Assembly: GCA_003151425.1 (NCBI GenBank)
Contig: PLXO01000052.1
Coordinates: forward strand, 1-44,322
From: Acetobacteraceae bacterium
GTDB lineage: Bacteria > Pseudomonadota > Alphaproteobacteria > Acetobacterales > Acetobacteraceae
Direction: 5' to 3'
DNA length: 44,322 bases
A model generated the notes under the pieces. The model saw only the letters and a list, made by a program, of their open reading frames with translations, had not been told where the DNA came from and searched no databases. Below, piece by piece: positions 15,847 to 23,797 of the stretch (within the stretch, counting starts at the first letter, position 1; the number at the start of each line of letters is the position of its first letter). The position numbers and the translations under genes were made by a program.

Positions 15847-16190
15847 TTTCCCGCCGCGGCCATCGTGTCTGCGTGGGTAACGTCGAGCTGCCCCCCGAGC
15901 GCCTCAGCAGCGGCGGCAATCCCCAAATCGCCCAAACGCGCGACCATCGACTCGATCTGCTGCTCATTGGTCGGTGCCGGGACAGGCACGCTGTCAATTT
16001 CGGCCACCGAGCAAGCGAGCATCGCCATACCAAGCCAGGGCTGATTATGCGCGAGGACCGGTCCGGCCGCCTTGAACAAGCGGAGCTTGTCAAGTGACGT
16101 CATACGGCGGAGCGTCAACCGCCGACCCAACCTGTCGGTAACAGTAGGAGCGGCCGTGGCGGCGGAGATAATCGTGGCTGAGGGACTCAT
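15843..16190 (-). CDS. Tail assembly chaperone (short form)
   Basis: 115 residues from ATG 16190, which shares its A with the tail-tube TGA (TGATG). A longer reading is possible but would run into the tube gene. The N-terminus is a beta segment (VTDRLGRRLTLRRMTSLDK). The rest is helical (FKAAGPVLAHNQPWLGMAMLA, QQIESMVARLGDLGI), which fits the small chaperones encoded between tube and tape measure (P2 E, Mu gp41, lambda G). It ends in AAAGN at the slippery heptamer, so most ribosomes would make this form and a minority the extended one. The ratio of the two forms is normally fixed and needed for tail assembly. Confidence 0.8.
   Translation of the reverse strand: MSPSATIISAATAAPTVTDRLGRRLTLRRMTSLDKLRLFKAAGPVLAHNQPWLGMAMLACSVAEIDSVPVPAPTNEQQIESMVARLGDLGIAAAAEALGGQLDVTHADTMAAAGN
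15846..15852 (-). promoter_or_regulatory. -1 ribosomal frameshift slippery heptamer GGGAAAC
   Basis: Read on the minus strand, bases 15852-15846 are GGGAAAC. In the chaperone frame they fall as G GGA AAC, the canonical X XXY YYZ phase, and the TGA stop follows at once. A slip of one base re-pairs both tRNAs on GGG AAA and leads into the 57-codon extension. Lambda uses GGGAAAG at the same place in its G-T pair. Confidence 0.85.
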
Positions 16191-16618
16191 CAGATGCGCA
16201 TCCGGCGTGTGGCGAAGAACTCCAACTTCTGCTTGACGCCACTGTCGCCCTTCCACTGACCAGCGCTGGTCAGCTTAAACGTCACGCCGTCATACAAGTA
16301 AGTAGACGTTGACCCGTCTGTCTCGGATACATACTGATACATTGTGCCGGCGGGTACTGTGCTGCCATTGTAGAATTGCTGCTCCGAAGCTGCGATGAAG
16401 TCGTCGACAGCGGAATCGCCCCGCTCGATTTCGAAGGCGCCTTCCCAGCCTTTGGGAAGTTCAGCCCCCATCTGAGTACCATCGAGCCGGTCCACTCGTA
16501 CCGCGTATGTTAGCTGGCGTGCTTCAAACCCGGTGACATACGAGAGATCGACGCGACCGGCGGGACCCAAAACAATCAACTGTGTATCCCGGCCAACGGA
16601 AAAATTGGTAAGCGCCAC
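16190..16618 (-). CDS. Tail tube protein (gpFII / Mu gpM-like)
   Basis: A 142-residue protein starting at GTG 16618 with AAGGAG eight bases upstream. It shows the contractile tail-tube pattern: NFSVGRDTQLIVLGPAG at the start, VTGFEARQLTYAVRVDRLDG, GWEGAFEIERGDSAVDDFI, YLYDGVTFKLTSAGQWKGD, and a basic end FFATRRMRI. Such proteins stack as hexamers to form the inner tube that crosses the host envelope. It follows the sheath gene with a 12-base gap and overlaps the chaperone start. Confidence 0.85.
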   Translation of the reverse strand: MALTNFSVGRDTQLIVLGPAGRVDLSYVTGFEARQLTYAVRVDRLDGTQMGAELPKGWEGAFEIERGDSAVDDFIAASEQQFYNGSTVPAGTMYQYVSETDGSTSTYLYDGVTFKLTSAGQWKGDSGVKQKLEFFATRRMRI

Positions 16619-16630
16619 GTTAGGATCTCC

Positions 16631-18199
16631 TTACGTCGGTTGCCCGTTGGGCAGCGTCTGAACGGACACTACAACAGTCTGGCCGCCCTCGATGTTCACA
16701 ACGAACTTCTCGTTGATCGACTGATACTGAACCTGGGCATCGGATTGAACATACCCAAGGCCGGTGCGGCTGGCAGGATTGTTTGAGGTGTCGCAGATTA
16801 CGCTGAAGGGAAGGCTCCCGTCGGCGCTTCCCAGAATGCCCTGGTTGAACATGTTCTGCAAAAAGGCAAGTTGCGTTGCTCGAATTTGTTGAAACAGGGT
16901 CGCATTGATCAATTGCCCGACGAACAGGCCCATTCCGGCAGCAAGGGTCTCAGCAAGATAGTTTGTGAGGCGCGTGTAGTTGTCTCCGTTGGTGGCAAGG
17001 TTTGAAGACGAATTGTGCCCCGCGCGCACACCCCAATATGCTCCACCAGGCTGAGGATTGCTGACAACATCAATGCCGGCCCCGATCAGGACTGCGAGAT
17101 CGGCCGAAGAATAAGAAGTTGATTGACCCGACCCGGGTGTTCCGGATTTCTGACTGCCGATGACACTATAAAGCTGCTTATTAAGACTGGATTGCTCCGG
17201 AGACAGGTTCGCCAGGCGGCCGGCCGCGAAGCCCTGCGGCGACACCAATCGAACAACGTTATTGACCTGGTCGGACCACCATAGCCAGTCGCCAAACATG
17301 AGCTTGGCAGCATAGCTATCGAGGCCGGCCTGGGCTTTGACGTTGACCGCGTTCTGAATTGTATCGCCGGGTGGTCCGGTCAAAATCATATAAACGCCCT
17401 CTTGCAGACCGAATCCGGCCTGTGTCGTCCACTGGGTTGCATCAGTAGCGTCTGCCAGAAGGCCGATGCCGCAGCCCTGACCGCGCAACGCGTACATGCC
17501 GGCCCTGGGCGGTACATCCGAGCCTACGAGCTGGCTTGCGGCGACACCAGTTGCTCCATCGGACCCCGCTGTTCCGGCACCAAGCGTGATGGCAAAGCTG
17601 GATGGGGTGGCTATAGCACCACCGCTGCTCGCAATCACAAGCTGAGACGGACCACGCTGCGGGCCCTGCCCCCGATTGACCGCATCGGCCAGTGCTGTCC
17701 AGAAAGCCGCTCCTGACCCTCCAATGTTATCATATAGTTCGGGCTGAAGCCCGGGGAGGAGTGTCGTCAGACGCCACGTGTTGGCCTGGGAACCAGCGTT
17801 TAGTGCCAGCACAACCTGGTTTCCCAGTGAGCCGGTATACAACGCGGTAAACGTAAATGTCGTGTTGGGGACCGCGACCTGGGCGGCCGTATCGGTACCG
17901 TCGGTGACGCGAACGCACCGGAAGTTCTGCGCGCCCTGCTGTACAGCCGTCGCGACCTGAGTGCCCATGTCATATTGGCGGGCAATGACGGGGCCAAAGC
18001 TAGCCGCGTAATCGCCCATAGTGGCCACAATTACGGGCTGGCTGGCGGCTCCCCACGAGGCGGTACCAACCACGCCGACGACATTTGTCGGCACACCATT
18101 CAGTACGAGATTTTGTGGTGGGACTATCTGAACATAGAGATCCGGCACCACCAATGCGGTGGTGTTAAGGCTGCCTTGTTGAAAGATCGGCATAGACAT
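16631..18199 (-). CDS. Contractile tail sheath protein
   Basis: About 522 residues. The ATG at 18199 overlaps the stop of the upstream 49-residue gene (TGATG). An ATG two codons on (18193) is better spaced from AAGGA and may be the real start. The N-terminus (MPIFQQGSLNTTALVVPDL, YVQIVPPQ) and the SWGAASQPVIVATMGDYAASFGP strand are sheath-type. The C-terminal third (RAGHNSSSNLATNGDNYTRL, then helices and INEKFVVNIEGGQTVVVSV) is the conserved sheath core with the linker strand used for handshakes between subunits. The sheath surrounds the tube and contracts to drive it through the envelope. Its presence makes this a myovirus-type tail. Confidence 0.9.
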   Translation of the reverse strand: MSMPIFQQGSLNTTALVVPDLYVQIVPPQNLVLNGVPTNVVGVVGTASWGAASQPVIVATMGDYAASFGPVIARQYDMGTQVATAVQQGAQNFRCVRVTDGTDTAAQVAVPNTTFTFTALYTGSLGNQVVLALNAGSQANTWRLTTLLPGLQPELYDNIGGSGAAFWTALADAVNRGQGPQRGPSQLVIASSGGAIATPSSFAITLGAGTAGSDGATGVAASQLVGSDVPPRAGMYALRGQGCGIGLLADATDATQWTTQAGFGLQEGVYMILTGPPGDTIQNAVNVKAQAGLDSYAAKLMFGDWLWWSDQVNNVVRLVSPQGFAAGRLANLSPEQSSLNKQLYSVIGSQKSGTPGSGQSTSYSSADLAVLIGAGIDVVSNPQPGGAYWGVRAGHNSSSNLATNGDNYTRLTNYLAETLAAGMGLFVGQLINATLFQQIRATQLAFLQNMFNQGILGSADGSLPFSVICDTSNNPASRTGLGYVQSDAQVQYQSINEKFVVNIEGGQTVVVSVQTLPNGQPT

Positions 18200-18348
18200 C
18201 AATCCTTTTTCGCGGGCGCCGCGAGAACGCGTACCACAGAGTGCGCCCATTCGCTGTTGAGAACTTGCGCAATACGCGTTGGATCGGTGACCGTATCACC
18301 GCGGGCGAGGCCATCAAATGGCTTTACCACAATCAAGTGGATATTCAT
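18199..18348 (-). CDS. 49-residue protein in Mu gp38 position
   Basis: A small gene with ATG at 18348, GGAG five bases upstream, and a TGA overlapping the sheath ATG. It reads MNIHLIVVKPFDGLARGD at the start and ends VLAAPAKKD. Size, position immediately before the sheath, and the VVKPFDGLARGDTVTDP opening all resemble Mu gp38/DUF2635, a small conserved phage protein of unclear function. The charged C-terminal end is short. The call rests mostly on position. Confidence 0.65.
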   Translation of the reverse strand: MNIHLIVVKPFDGLARGDTVTDPTRIAQVLNSEWAHSVVRVLAAPAKKD

Positions 18349-18362
18349 GGGTTCTCCGAAAA

Positions 18363-19181
18363 TCAGGCCGTGAAATTGGCCGCGTTCAGCAACAAGTCAC
18401 CAAACAACATCGCCGGTGGCGATGTGCTGATGATAGTCGGGTACTCAACCTGGTACAGCAGGTCGCGACGATAGAGCAGCGCGTCCTGAGATTGATCGAA
18501 CGCGGTCGTTCCGGTGTAGGTCAGCTTGCCCATCGAGCCGTCGGAAAGAGTGATAAATACCGACTGTGCGAGTGCCAAGTCGATTGCAATAGCTGCTGCG
18601 TCACGCGACATCGGTGTTGGACACCAACAGGTAACACGAAAGATCTGTTCTTGTCGTCGAATCTCCTGCTGAGCGGACCCGTCCGCGACCACGCGGGCTA
18701 TCAAGTCGCCGGTGCCGGGAATAATTAGCGTGGAGCCCGACAATTGAACGATTGCATTTGCTCGGACTAGAGTTGCCAAGTTAGCTGCAACCAGGGCCGG
18801 ACTGTCGCCGGGTTGAATACGGTAGGCATAACTTTCGCCACTTTGGCCGCCAACGAGAATTCCGACCACTTGGCCGAGGACCGCGGAACCCCCGAACGTC
18901 ACTGAGGTACCTGATACCGACGCGGTTAGAGTCGGTTGAGTCGGACTGCCGCACCGGTTTTGGGTGTATCGCGTTGTGGTGCGCGCGTGGCCGGCCGCGG
19001 GAAACACCGTGACGTTGATCCGCCCCGCGGTAAGGTCTGCGTCGAGCGCAGCCGAGCTCGGCCAGCCTCGATAAATACGACAATCAGGTCCCGGAACGCT
19101 TGGTGAGTTGGTGCCGCTCGGGTAGAGAGCAGCCGAAGCTAGCGCGACCAGTGCGTTCTCCACATCGGATTCGTCTGCCAT
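18363..19181 (-). CDS. Neck/tail-terminator-region phage protein
   Basis: A 272-residue protein whose ATG overlaps the previous gene's TGA. The N-terminal 80 residues (DVENALVALASAALYPSG, then DCRIYRGWPSSAALDADL, INVTVFPA) and the C-terminal 90 (RVTCWCPTPMSRDAAAIAI, LLYRRDLLYQVEYPT) together look like one small domain of the tail-terminator type. It is interrupted at about 85-175 by a beta-rich insert (SGTSVTFGGSAVLGQVVGIL, GQSGESYAYRIQPGDSP). I infer a tail terminator or neck protein, since it lies right before the gp38/sheath pair, as Mu gp37 does. The family is not certain. Confidence 0.5.
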   Translation of the reverse strand: MADESDVENALVALASAALYPSGTNSPSVPGPDCRIYRGWPSSAALDADLTAGRINVTVFPAAGHARTTTRYTQNRCGSPTQPTLTASVSGTSVTFGGSAVLGQVVGILVGGQSGESYAYRIQPGDSPALVAANLATLVRANAIVQLSGSTLIIPGTGDLIARVVADGSAQQEIRRQEQIFRVTCWCPTPMSRDAAAIAIDLALAQSVFITLSDGSMGKLTYTGTTAFDQSQDALLYRRDLLYQVEYPTIISTSPPAMLFGDLLLNAANFTA

Positions 19182-19825
19182 CAGGTCGCAGCCTGCTTGA
19201 CGGAAAGACGCCAGCCCAGGTTCGTCAACTCTGCTGACGAAACAACAGCATTGCGCCCTAGATCGTCGGTCATCAGATCGGCGACGAGAAGGACGACATC
19301 AGGCTGGGCGGGCAGTAGCACGGTCCAATGCGACACTGATGAATCGCCGGGAAGATCGGCTGACGGGGTCCCCCCGATTGAGGCAGCTCGGACACTGGCT
19401 GGCCAGTTCGTCAGCAGGGGCATGTTGGTTGCGGTAGTGACCCCACCATACGTATTCACGCCGCTGGCGGTTGGCGCGGCGGGACGGGTAAACGATACCA
19501 TCCGATCTGCGCGGACACATAGGACCGGCATCAGAGATTGCTGAGCAGCAATGAACCAGGTGCCACTCTGCTGCACCAAGTAGTCTCCGACGCGGGTATA
19601 CGCGGAGTCGAAGATGCCATTCCATAGCGAGTGATCATAGGTGTTAGGTCGCTCGAACCCTCCGTGCACGTTACTGAATGCGGCGCGCAGACGAAGGAAC
19701 CGATTGACAGGACGCAGCGGCTCCATAGCGCCCGAAGGTCGATAGGCATCCGTGGGTGCCCCAACGGATCGCGCGGCGACGTTCAGGCCCCAACTGATCC
19801 GATCCTGGAGGCGGGATTCGTCCAT
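19181..19825 (-). CDS. Phage head-completion/neck protein, unrecognised
   Basis: A 214-residue protein whose ATG abuts the previous gene's TAA and whose TGA overlaps the next start. It is mixed alpha/beta with many Trp and Arg residues (LRPVNRFLRLRAAFSNVHGG, YDHSLWNGIFDSAY, YLVQQSGTWFIAAQQSLMP). The FIAAQQSLMPVLCVRADR stretch recalls minor head-tail connectors that carry a beta-barrel. I do not recognise a family. Position between the adaptor-like gene and the terminator candidate suggests a role in the connector or neck. Confidence 0.5.
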   Translation of the reverse strand: MDESRLQDRISWGLNVAARSVGAPTDAYRPSGAMEPLRPVNRFLRLRAAFSNVHGGFERPNTYDHSLWNGIFDSAYTRVGDYLVQQSGTWFIAAQQSLMPVLCVRADRMVSFTRPAAPTASGVNTYGGVTTATNMPLLTNWPASVRAASIGGTPSADLPGDSSVSHWTVLLPAQPDVVLLVADLMTDDLGRNAVVSSAELTNLGWRLSVKQAAT

Positions 19826-20206
19826 TTAAACCACGAAACTGATGCCGCCGTCGGTCAGTGCGGGCCCAGCAGGAATGCCAAGAAAGCCACAAAGACGACG
19901 ACACCAACTGTCGAAAAGACGGGTGCGATCACGCGTCTCATCACGATTGTGGGTCCACACGGCGGCTTGATCCGTGTCCAGATTTTCGCCGGAGCGCGGG
20001 ACGGCAGCTTCCAGGCCATGCAATGCGACGAGATACCGCCGCGCGATGCCAGTCTCGGCTTGCGAGAGGTTGTTCATGCGAAATTCCAGCAGGCCGTAGA
20101 CTTGGTAAAATCGCCACGTCTGAAATCCGACGGGCGCTGCCCCATACGCCGGATAACCGCAATATCGGCGAACATCAGTCTTTTCAGCGTCAGTGAGAGG
20201 AATCAC
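19826..20206 (-). CDS. Head-tail adaptor-like protein
   Basis: A 126-residue protein starting at GTG 20206, which overlaps the previous TGA as GTGA. The N-terminal two-thirds are helical (LTDAEKTDVRRYCGYPAYG, VYGLLEFRMNNLSQAETGI, ARRYLVALHGLE), and a second helical part ends in RLFDSWCRRLCGFLGIPAG. All-helical proteins of this size just after the capsid gene commonly sit under the portal as the first connector ring (gp6/gp15-type, Mu gp36 position). The assignment rests on secondary structure and order, not on a clear motif. Confidence 0.5.
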   Translation of the reverse strand: MIPLTDAEKTDVRRYCGYPAYGAAPVGFQTWRFYQVYGLLEFRMNNLSQAETGIARRYLVALHGLEAAVPRSGENLDTDQAAVWTHNRDETRDRTRLFDSWCRRLCGFLGIPAGPALTDGGISFVV

Positions 20207-20511
20207 AGAAAGGATCCGTCACCACGGGTCAGAAGAACCGCGCCGCTGCCCGAAGCCAATACGGCGGCAGCGTATGCAATGAGGCTGTTCACCGCGAGCA
20301 TGATACGGGCATTCGGCAGAACGGGCATGTCGGCCGCGGACGCGGTTACCGACGGGTCCGCGCCGAATCGGACGTAGGTGATTGCAGCAGTCGTGTTGGT
20401 TACCACGACAGAATCACCGCCCCCAGCCAGCTGGACGCTGGCTGAGGTAGTGCCGGCACTGATCGAAACCGTCCCGGTCGGCCGGAACGGCGTAACGGAT
20501 CCTGTGGCCAT
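20203..20511 (-). CDS. Small beta-rich capsid-associated protein
   Basis: A 102-residue protein 20 bases downstream of the major capsid gene. Nearly the whole length alternates Val/Ser/Thr/Ala strands (TVSISAGTTSASVQLAGGG, SVVVTNTTAAITYVRFGAD, IMLAVNSLIAYAAAVLASG), which predicts a compact beta-sandwich with no signal peptide. Small beta proteins in this slot are often head decoration or stabilisation proteins. The same composition could also fit a minor head protein. Its stop overlaps the next start as GTGA. There is no strong ribosome binding site. Confidence 0.5.
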   Translation of the reverse strand: MATGSVTPFRPTGTVSISAGTTSASVQLAGGGDSVVVTNTTAAITYVRFGADPSVTASAADMPVLPNARIMLAVNSLIAYAAAVLASGSGAVLLTRGDGSFL

Positions 20512-20531
20512 AGCTGTTTTATCCCGGCCAA

Positions 20532-21854
20532 TTAACCGATATGCTCGACCATCACCGCGCGCTTAAACGCAGCGTTGGTTGCGGTAGGTACGGTGGTTGG
20601 ACTGGTGGTGGTGTCGGATGGCGCGCAGTAGCCGCCCATCCAATACCACGACTGGGCGATGATCTGCTGCAGCCGGTCGATCGGCTCGCGGGTAACCATC
20701 GCCACACCATCGACCACCGCGACAATCGAATCAGCGGGGGCAACGTCGTCGGCTGCCATGCCAGCAAATGTACCCTCGATCAGCGCACCCTGACCACAAA
20801 TGATCGGGCGACGGATCAATAGGCCTGCGAGCGTGGGGTGTGACTGAACAAAAGCTTCGGTCGTGGGCATGAAGCGCAAGCCCAAGAAGTCATTCGTCAT
20901 GCCTTTGCGAAACACTTGATTTGCGGATGTCGCACCCTGAAACAGCTGCTTGAAATCGGGATCCGCAAACAGCTGACGGGCTGAGACCGGATCGAGATAG
21001 CAATTGTAAGCTCCGTCGATTTCCGGCACTGCATTCACGCGGAGCTTTGCGACGGCGTCGAGCAAATTGGCCATCACGAGCGTGTCGCCTGCAACCAATG
21101 CACAGCTGTTGGACCGCTGCGAAGGGCGCACAATAACTGATGCGTTCGCCGACACGATCGGGTTTGCGGCTGTGCCATCGCTCACAGAAACATTCCCGGA
21201 AAAGGTCAGTACACCAGAGATACCATTGGGCGCTGTCGATACGTTGGTCGTATCGGCGGCCGCGGTGACGAGGGTATAGGCGTCCACGCCGACGGTAACC
21301 GTAAGGGGGTTTGAACTGCTGACCGACTGCTGCACGCCGTTCACGAACGCGTTCTGGAAACCGCGGATATCGTCAACCGACACCGCCGGACCAGCACTTG
21401 ACAACGTGACGCGCACACGCGTGTTGCCTCCAAAGTAGGAATTGAAAAGCGCATTCCGTGCCAGTTCATCCAAGCTGCGGGCCGCCTGCTCGCCGTTTAC
21501 ATAGGCATTTTGCAGGAACTGCGAGGCGATACCCACGCGATTAGTGACCATGTTGAGGTCGGTCGTCGCCGCGTAGTGATTGATCGTGATCGTGTACTGC
21601 TCCACTCCCCAGGTGGTCGGTGTCAGGCCGTTATCGAAATTCGTATTCGTATTCGGAGCCAACGGCGTTGTAACGGTCGGTTTCAGTCCGGCTCGCGTCT
21701 TGGTTAGGGTCTCACCAATGCCGACCGCGAACTCCTCACGATCTGCGCAGGCGCGATAGCCTAGGCGGGAGTGGAGCGCCTGCATAAACTCGCGCTCCAG
21801 AAAGCCCTGCTGGATGATCGGCTGCAGAGCGGCCGGAAAGTTCTGAATTCCCAT
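20532..21854 (-). CDS. Major capsid protein
   Basis: About 440 residues from ATG 21854 (a TTG three codons earlier is less likely). The N-terminus (MGIQNFPAALQPIIQQGFLE) and the core segments EQYTITINHYAATTDLNMV, GEQAARSLDELARNALF, AVPEIDGAYNCYLDPVSAR and RPIICGQGALIEGTFAGMA resemble the P22/N4-gp56-like group of HK97-fold coat proteins. Residues about 150-240 (GVQQSVSSSNPLTVTVGVD, GISGVLTFSGNVSVSDG) look like an inserted beta domain, as coat proteins of this group often have. It builds the capsid lattice. The scaffold-like gene lies 66 bases upstream. No head protease gene is present, so maturation may not need cleavage. Confidence 0.85.
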   Translation of the reverse strand: MGIQNFPAALQPIIQQGFLEREFMQALHSRLGYRACADREEFAVGIGETLTKTRAGLKPTVTTPLAPNTNTNFDNGLTPTTWGVEQYTITINHYAATTDLNMVTNRVGIASQFLQNAYVNGEQAARSLDELARNALFNSYFGGNTRVRVTLSSAGPAVSVDDIRGFQNAFVNGVQQSVSSSNPLTVTVGVDAYTLVTAAADTTNVSTAPNGISGVLTFSGNVSVSDGTAANPIVSANASVIVRPSQRSNSCALVAGDTLVMANLLDAVAKLRVNAVPEIDGAYNCYLDPVSARQLFADPDFKQLFQGATSANQVFRKGMTNDFLGLRFMPTTEAFVQSHPTLAGLLIRRPIICGQGALIEGTFAGMAADDVAPADSIVAVVDGVAMVTREPIDRLQQIIAQSWYWMGGYCAPSDTTTSPTTVPTATNAAFKRAVMVEHIG

Positions 21855-21920
21855 TTGAAGCAATCCCTCGATATGTCAGTGTACCAACCCGAACGATCAA
21901 TTAATCTCGCCGATGTATGT

Positions 21921-22331
21921 CTAACCCCGATTCCTCACAACAGCCTGCCGCGCCGTGCGGTACTCGGCATCCGTCATTTCGGTCGCTAATTTTTGCCGAA
22001 GTGCCTGAGCCGGCGGTGGAATCGCTGTGCTGGACAACGAAGCCGCCGCGAATAGCCATGGTTTGGCTTTCTTGAGTCGCGCCATCAGTGCTGGCGCGCC
22101 CTCGACCTCGCCGCCCGCATCTAGCTTCACTTCGGAAGGGTCGATGAGCTTGAGCCCATCGAGATCAACCATGCCGGCACGAACAGCCTCGACCTTCAGT
22201 CCGGCTCGAATGAGCTGAGCTTCGGTACGCAGTTGCACCTCTGCGAGTTGACGTTCCAGAGCCTCAGCTCGAGCCCGTAGCTCTTCGAGAGGATCATTTG
22301 CGGCAGTCGGCGTAGGAGTGTCGTCTGACAT
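21921..22331 (-). CDS. Scaffold-like capsid assembly protein
   Basis: 136 residues from ATG 22331, which shares its A with the portal TGA; AAGGA lies just upstream. After an acidic, Pro/Thr-rich start comes a coiled-coil helix (LEELRARAEALERQLAEVQ), then a short globular part (AGMVDLDGLKLIDPSEVKL, LMARLKKAKPWLF), and a Lys/Arg-rich C-terminal helix. Coiled-coil plus basic tail, and a place between portal and coat genes, is typical of scaffolding proteins. No protease motif (Ser-His or GxSxG) is seen. Confidence 0.65.
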   Translation of the reverse strand: MSDDTPTPTAANDPLEELRARAEALERQLAEVQLRTEAQLIRAGLKVEAVRAGMVDLDGLKLIDPSEVKLDAGGEVEGAPALMARLKKAKPWLFAAASLSSTAIPPPAQALRQKLATEMTDAEYRTARQAVVRNRG

Positions 22332-23749
22332 CAATTTTCCTTGTCCAATACAAGATCTTCGGAAATTCGGGAAAGCTCCGCAGGAACATCTTCAATGTCA
22401 TAGGTATCGGCGATCGACTTCACCGCGGACTCGCGACTGATGAGACCCGCAGCCGCAAGGGTCGACAGTGTCTGCGCGTCCTTTTGGCGATCATCAGAGG
22501 TCGGGGCGTACCAACGCGGCCACTTCAGCGAAAGGCGCGTGGTAGGGTCCAGGCCCGATATCTGACTACCCATTATGTTCAGCTGGTACAGCTGCGTGGC
22601 GCGAAGGATCATCCCAGCGAGCTGGAGCAGCGCACCTTCACCATAGCTGATACGCAGATTGTCGGCGAGCCAGATAAGCCCCTGGTTCAGCAGTTCCAGG
22701 GCACGGCCGGACTGTGCCGCCGTCAACCGATCCGCACTGGCCCTATTGCCATGCACACTTTCGAGAGCCATCTCACGCAGGACACGCACGTAGTCGATCA
22801 CCGCGGCGGACGCAGTCCCACCTATCTCAAGCAGCTTGGCATCGCCTTTCTCGCTGACAACGAGCGCGTTGCCGGCACCCTTGACGATTTCTGAGTCGGT
22901 CGTCGCGGGTTCCTTGATCAGCAAGGTGGGGTCGCTGCTGTACTTCAATCCGCGGCCGGCCTGGCTGAGCTGATAGTCAATCTCGATTTGTGTTTCTATT
23001 GCAGCTCGAAATGTGCATGCTCCATCATTCGGGTCGCCGCTGGCGGAGGGCCCCGGCAGATTGCGAATCCAGACGAGGGGCACGAAACCGAGGCCGTGAC
23101 GGACGCTTCTGGAAGGGTCAACCAGCGGCTCGATGACCTCGCCGACCGGATAGGGTACGAACCACGTCTCGTTCTGCGTATCCCAACACCTCATGAACCA
23201 ATAGTCGTCCGTGGCATCGACGACATCGTAGCCGTTTGTGGCAAGTGTCTGACCCGAGACTTTGTATTTCTCGGTTACTCGAACCAGCATGTCGGGCGCT
23301 TCGACGTCCCAAGTTGGCGTGAGATAGGAGGTGTCGAGGACGTCGAGGAACACGCGACCGCGAAGGAGGCGTAGCAAGATCGCAACCGATCCAATCGAAC
23401 CTCGAATTGCGGCATCTATCATGACCTGGTTGAGACGCGTCTCTTTAACCACATTTGCGAGGAACGCGGTCGCTGCTAGGTCCGGGCAGTCGATCGTAGG
23501 AAAATGTCCCTCACTGAATAACAGAGATACGCTGTCTTCGACTACGACGCGGCATAGCGCATACCTAACGCTTGGGCGCCGATTGCGCAAGGGAATGTAC
23601 TCGCCGGCACCGGTACGTTCCTGATGAAATTGGTACGGCAAAACATCATATAATGTGCCATTTAGCACTCGTCGAAGTATATCGAGAGAGCGTGTACGCG
23701 GTGAATAATCGCCATCGCGCGGGATGAACTCACAAATAGTATCGAACAT
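22331..23749 (-). CDS. Portal protein, SPP1 gp6-like
   Basis: A 472-residue protein. Segments RDGDYSPRTRSLDILRRVL, VRYALCRVVVEDSVSLLFSEG, ETRLNQVMIDAAIRGSIGSV and PLVWIRNLPGPSASGDPN match the portal wing/stem layout. Helices follow near 260-300 (ETQIEIDYQLSQAGRGLKY), then SVHGNRASADRLTAAQSGRA and LKWPRWYAPTSDDRQKDAQ with a C-terminal crown ending ISEDLVLDKEN. The dodecameric portal is the DNA entry gate and docks terminase. It starts 48 bases after the terminase stop with GGGGA before the ATG. Length fits gp6-type portals. Confidence 0.88.
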   Translation of the reverse strand: MFDTICEFIPRDGDYSPRTRSLDILRRVLNGTLYDVLPYQFHQERTGAGEYIPLRNRRPSVRYALCRVVVEDSVSLLFSEGHFPTIDCPDLAATAFLANVVKETRLNQVMIDAAIRGSIGSVAILLRLLRGRVFLDVLDTSYLTPTWDVEAPDMLVRVTEKYKVSGQTLATNGYDVVDATDDYWFMRCWDTQNETWFVPYPVGEVIEPLVDPSRSVRHGLGFVPLVWIRNLPGPSASGDPNDGACTFRAAIETQIEIDYQLSQAGRGLKYSSDPTLLIKEPATTDSEIVKGAGNALVVSEKGDAKLLEIGGTASAAVIDYVRVLREMALESVHGNRASADRLTAAQSGRALELLNQGLIWLADNLRISYGEGALLQLAGMILRATQLYQLNIMGSQISGLDPTTRLSLKWPRWYAPTSDDRQKDAQTLSTLAAAGLISRESAVKSIADTYDIEDVPAELSRISEDLVLDKEN

Positions 23750-23797
23750 CGGGTCCCCGCGGCGGGCTAGCCATGAAAGATAGCATAACTTCGCTGC

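Noticed and set aside
20532..21854. Inserted beta segment of the coat protein considered as an intein
   Set aside because: No intein splice motifs (terminal Cys/Ser with His-Asn end). An inserted surface domain explains it.
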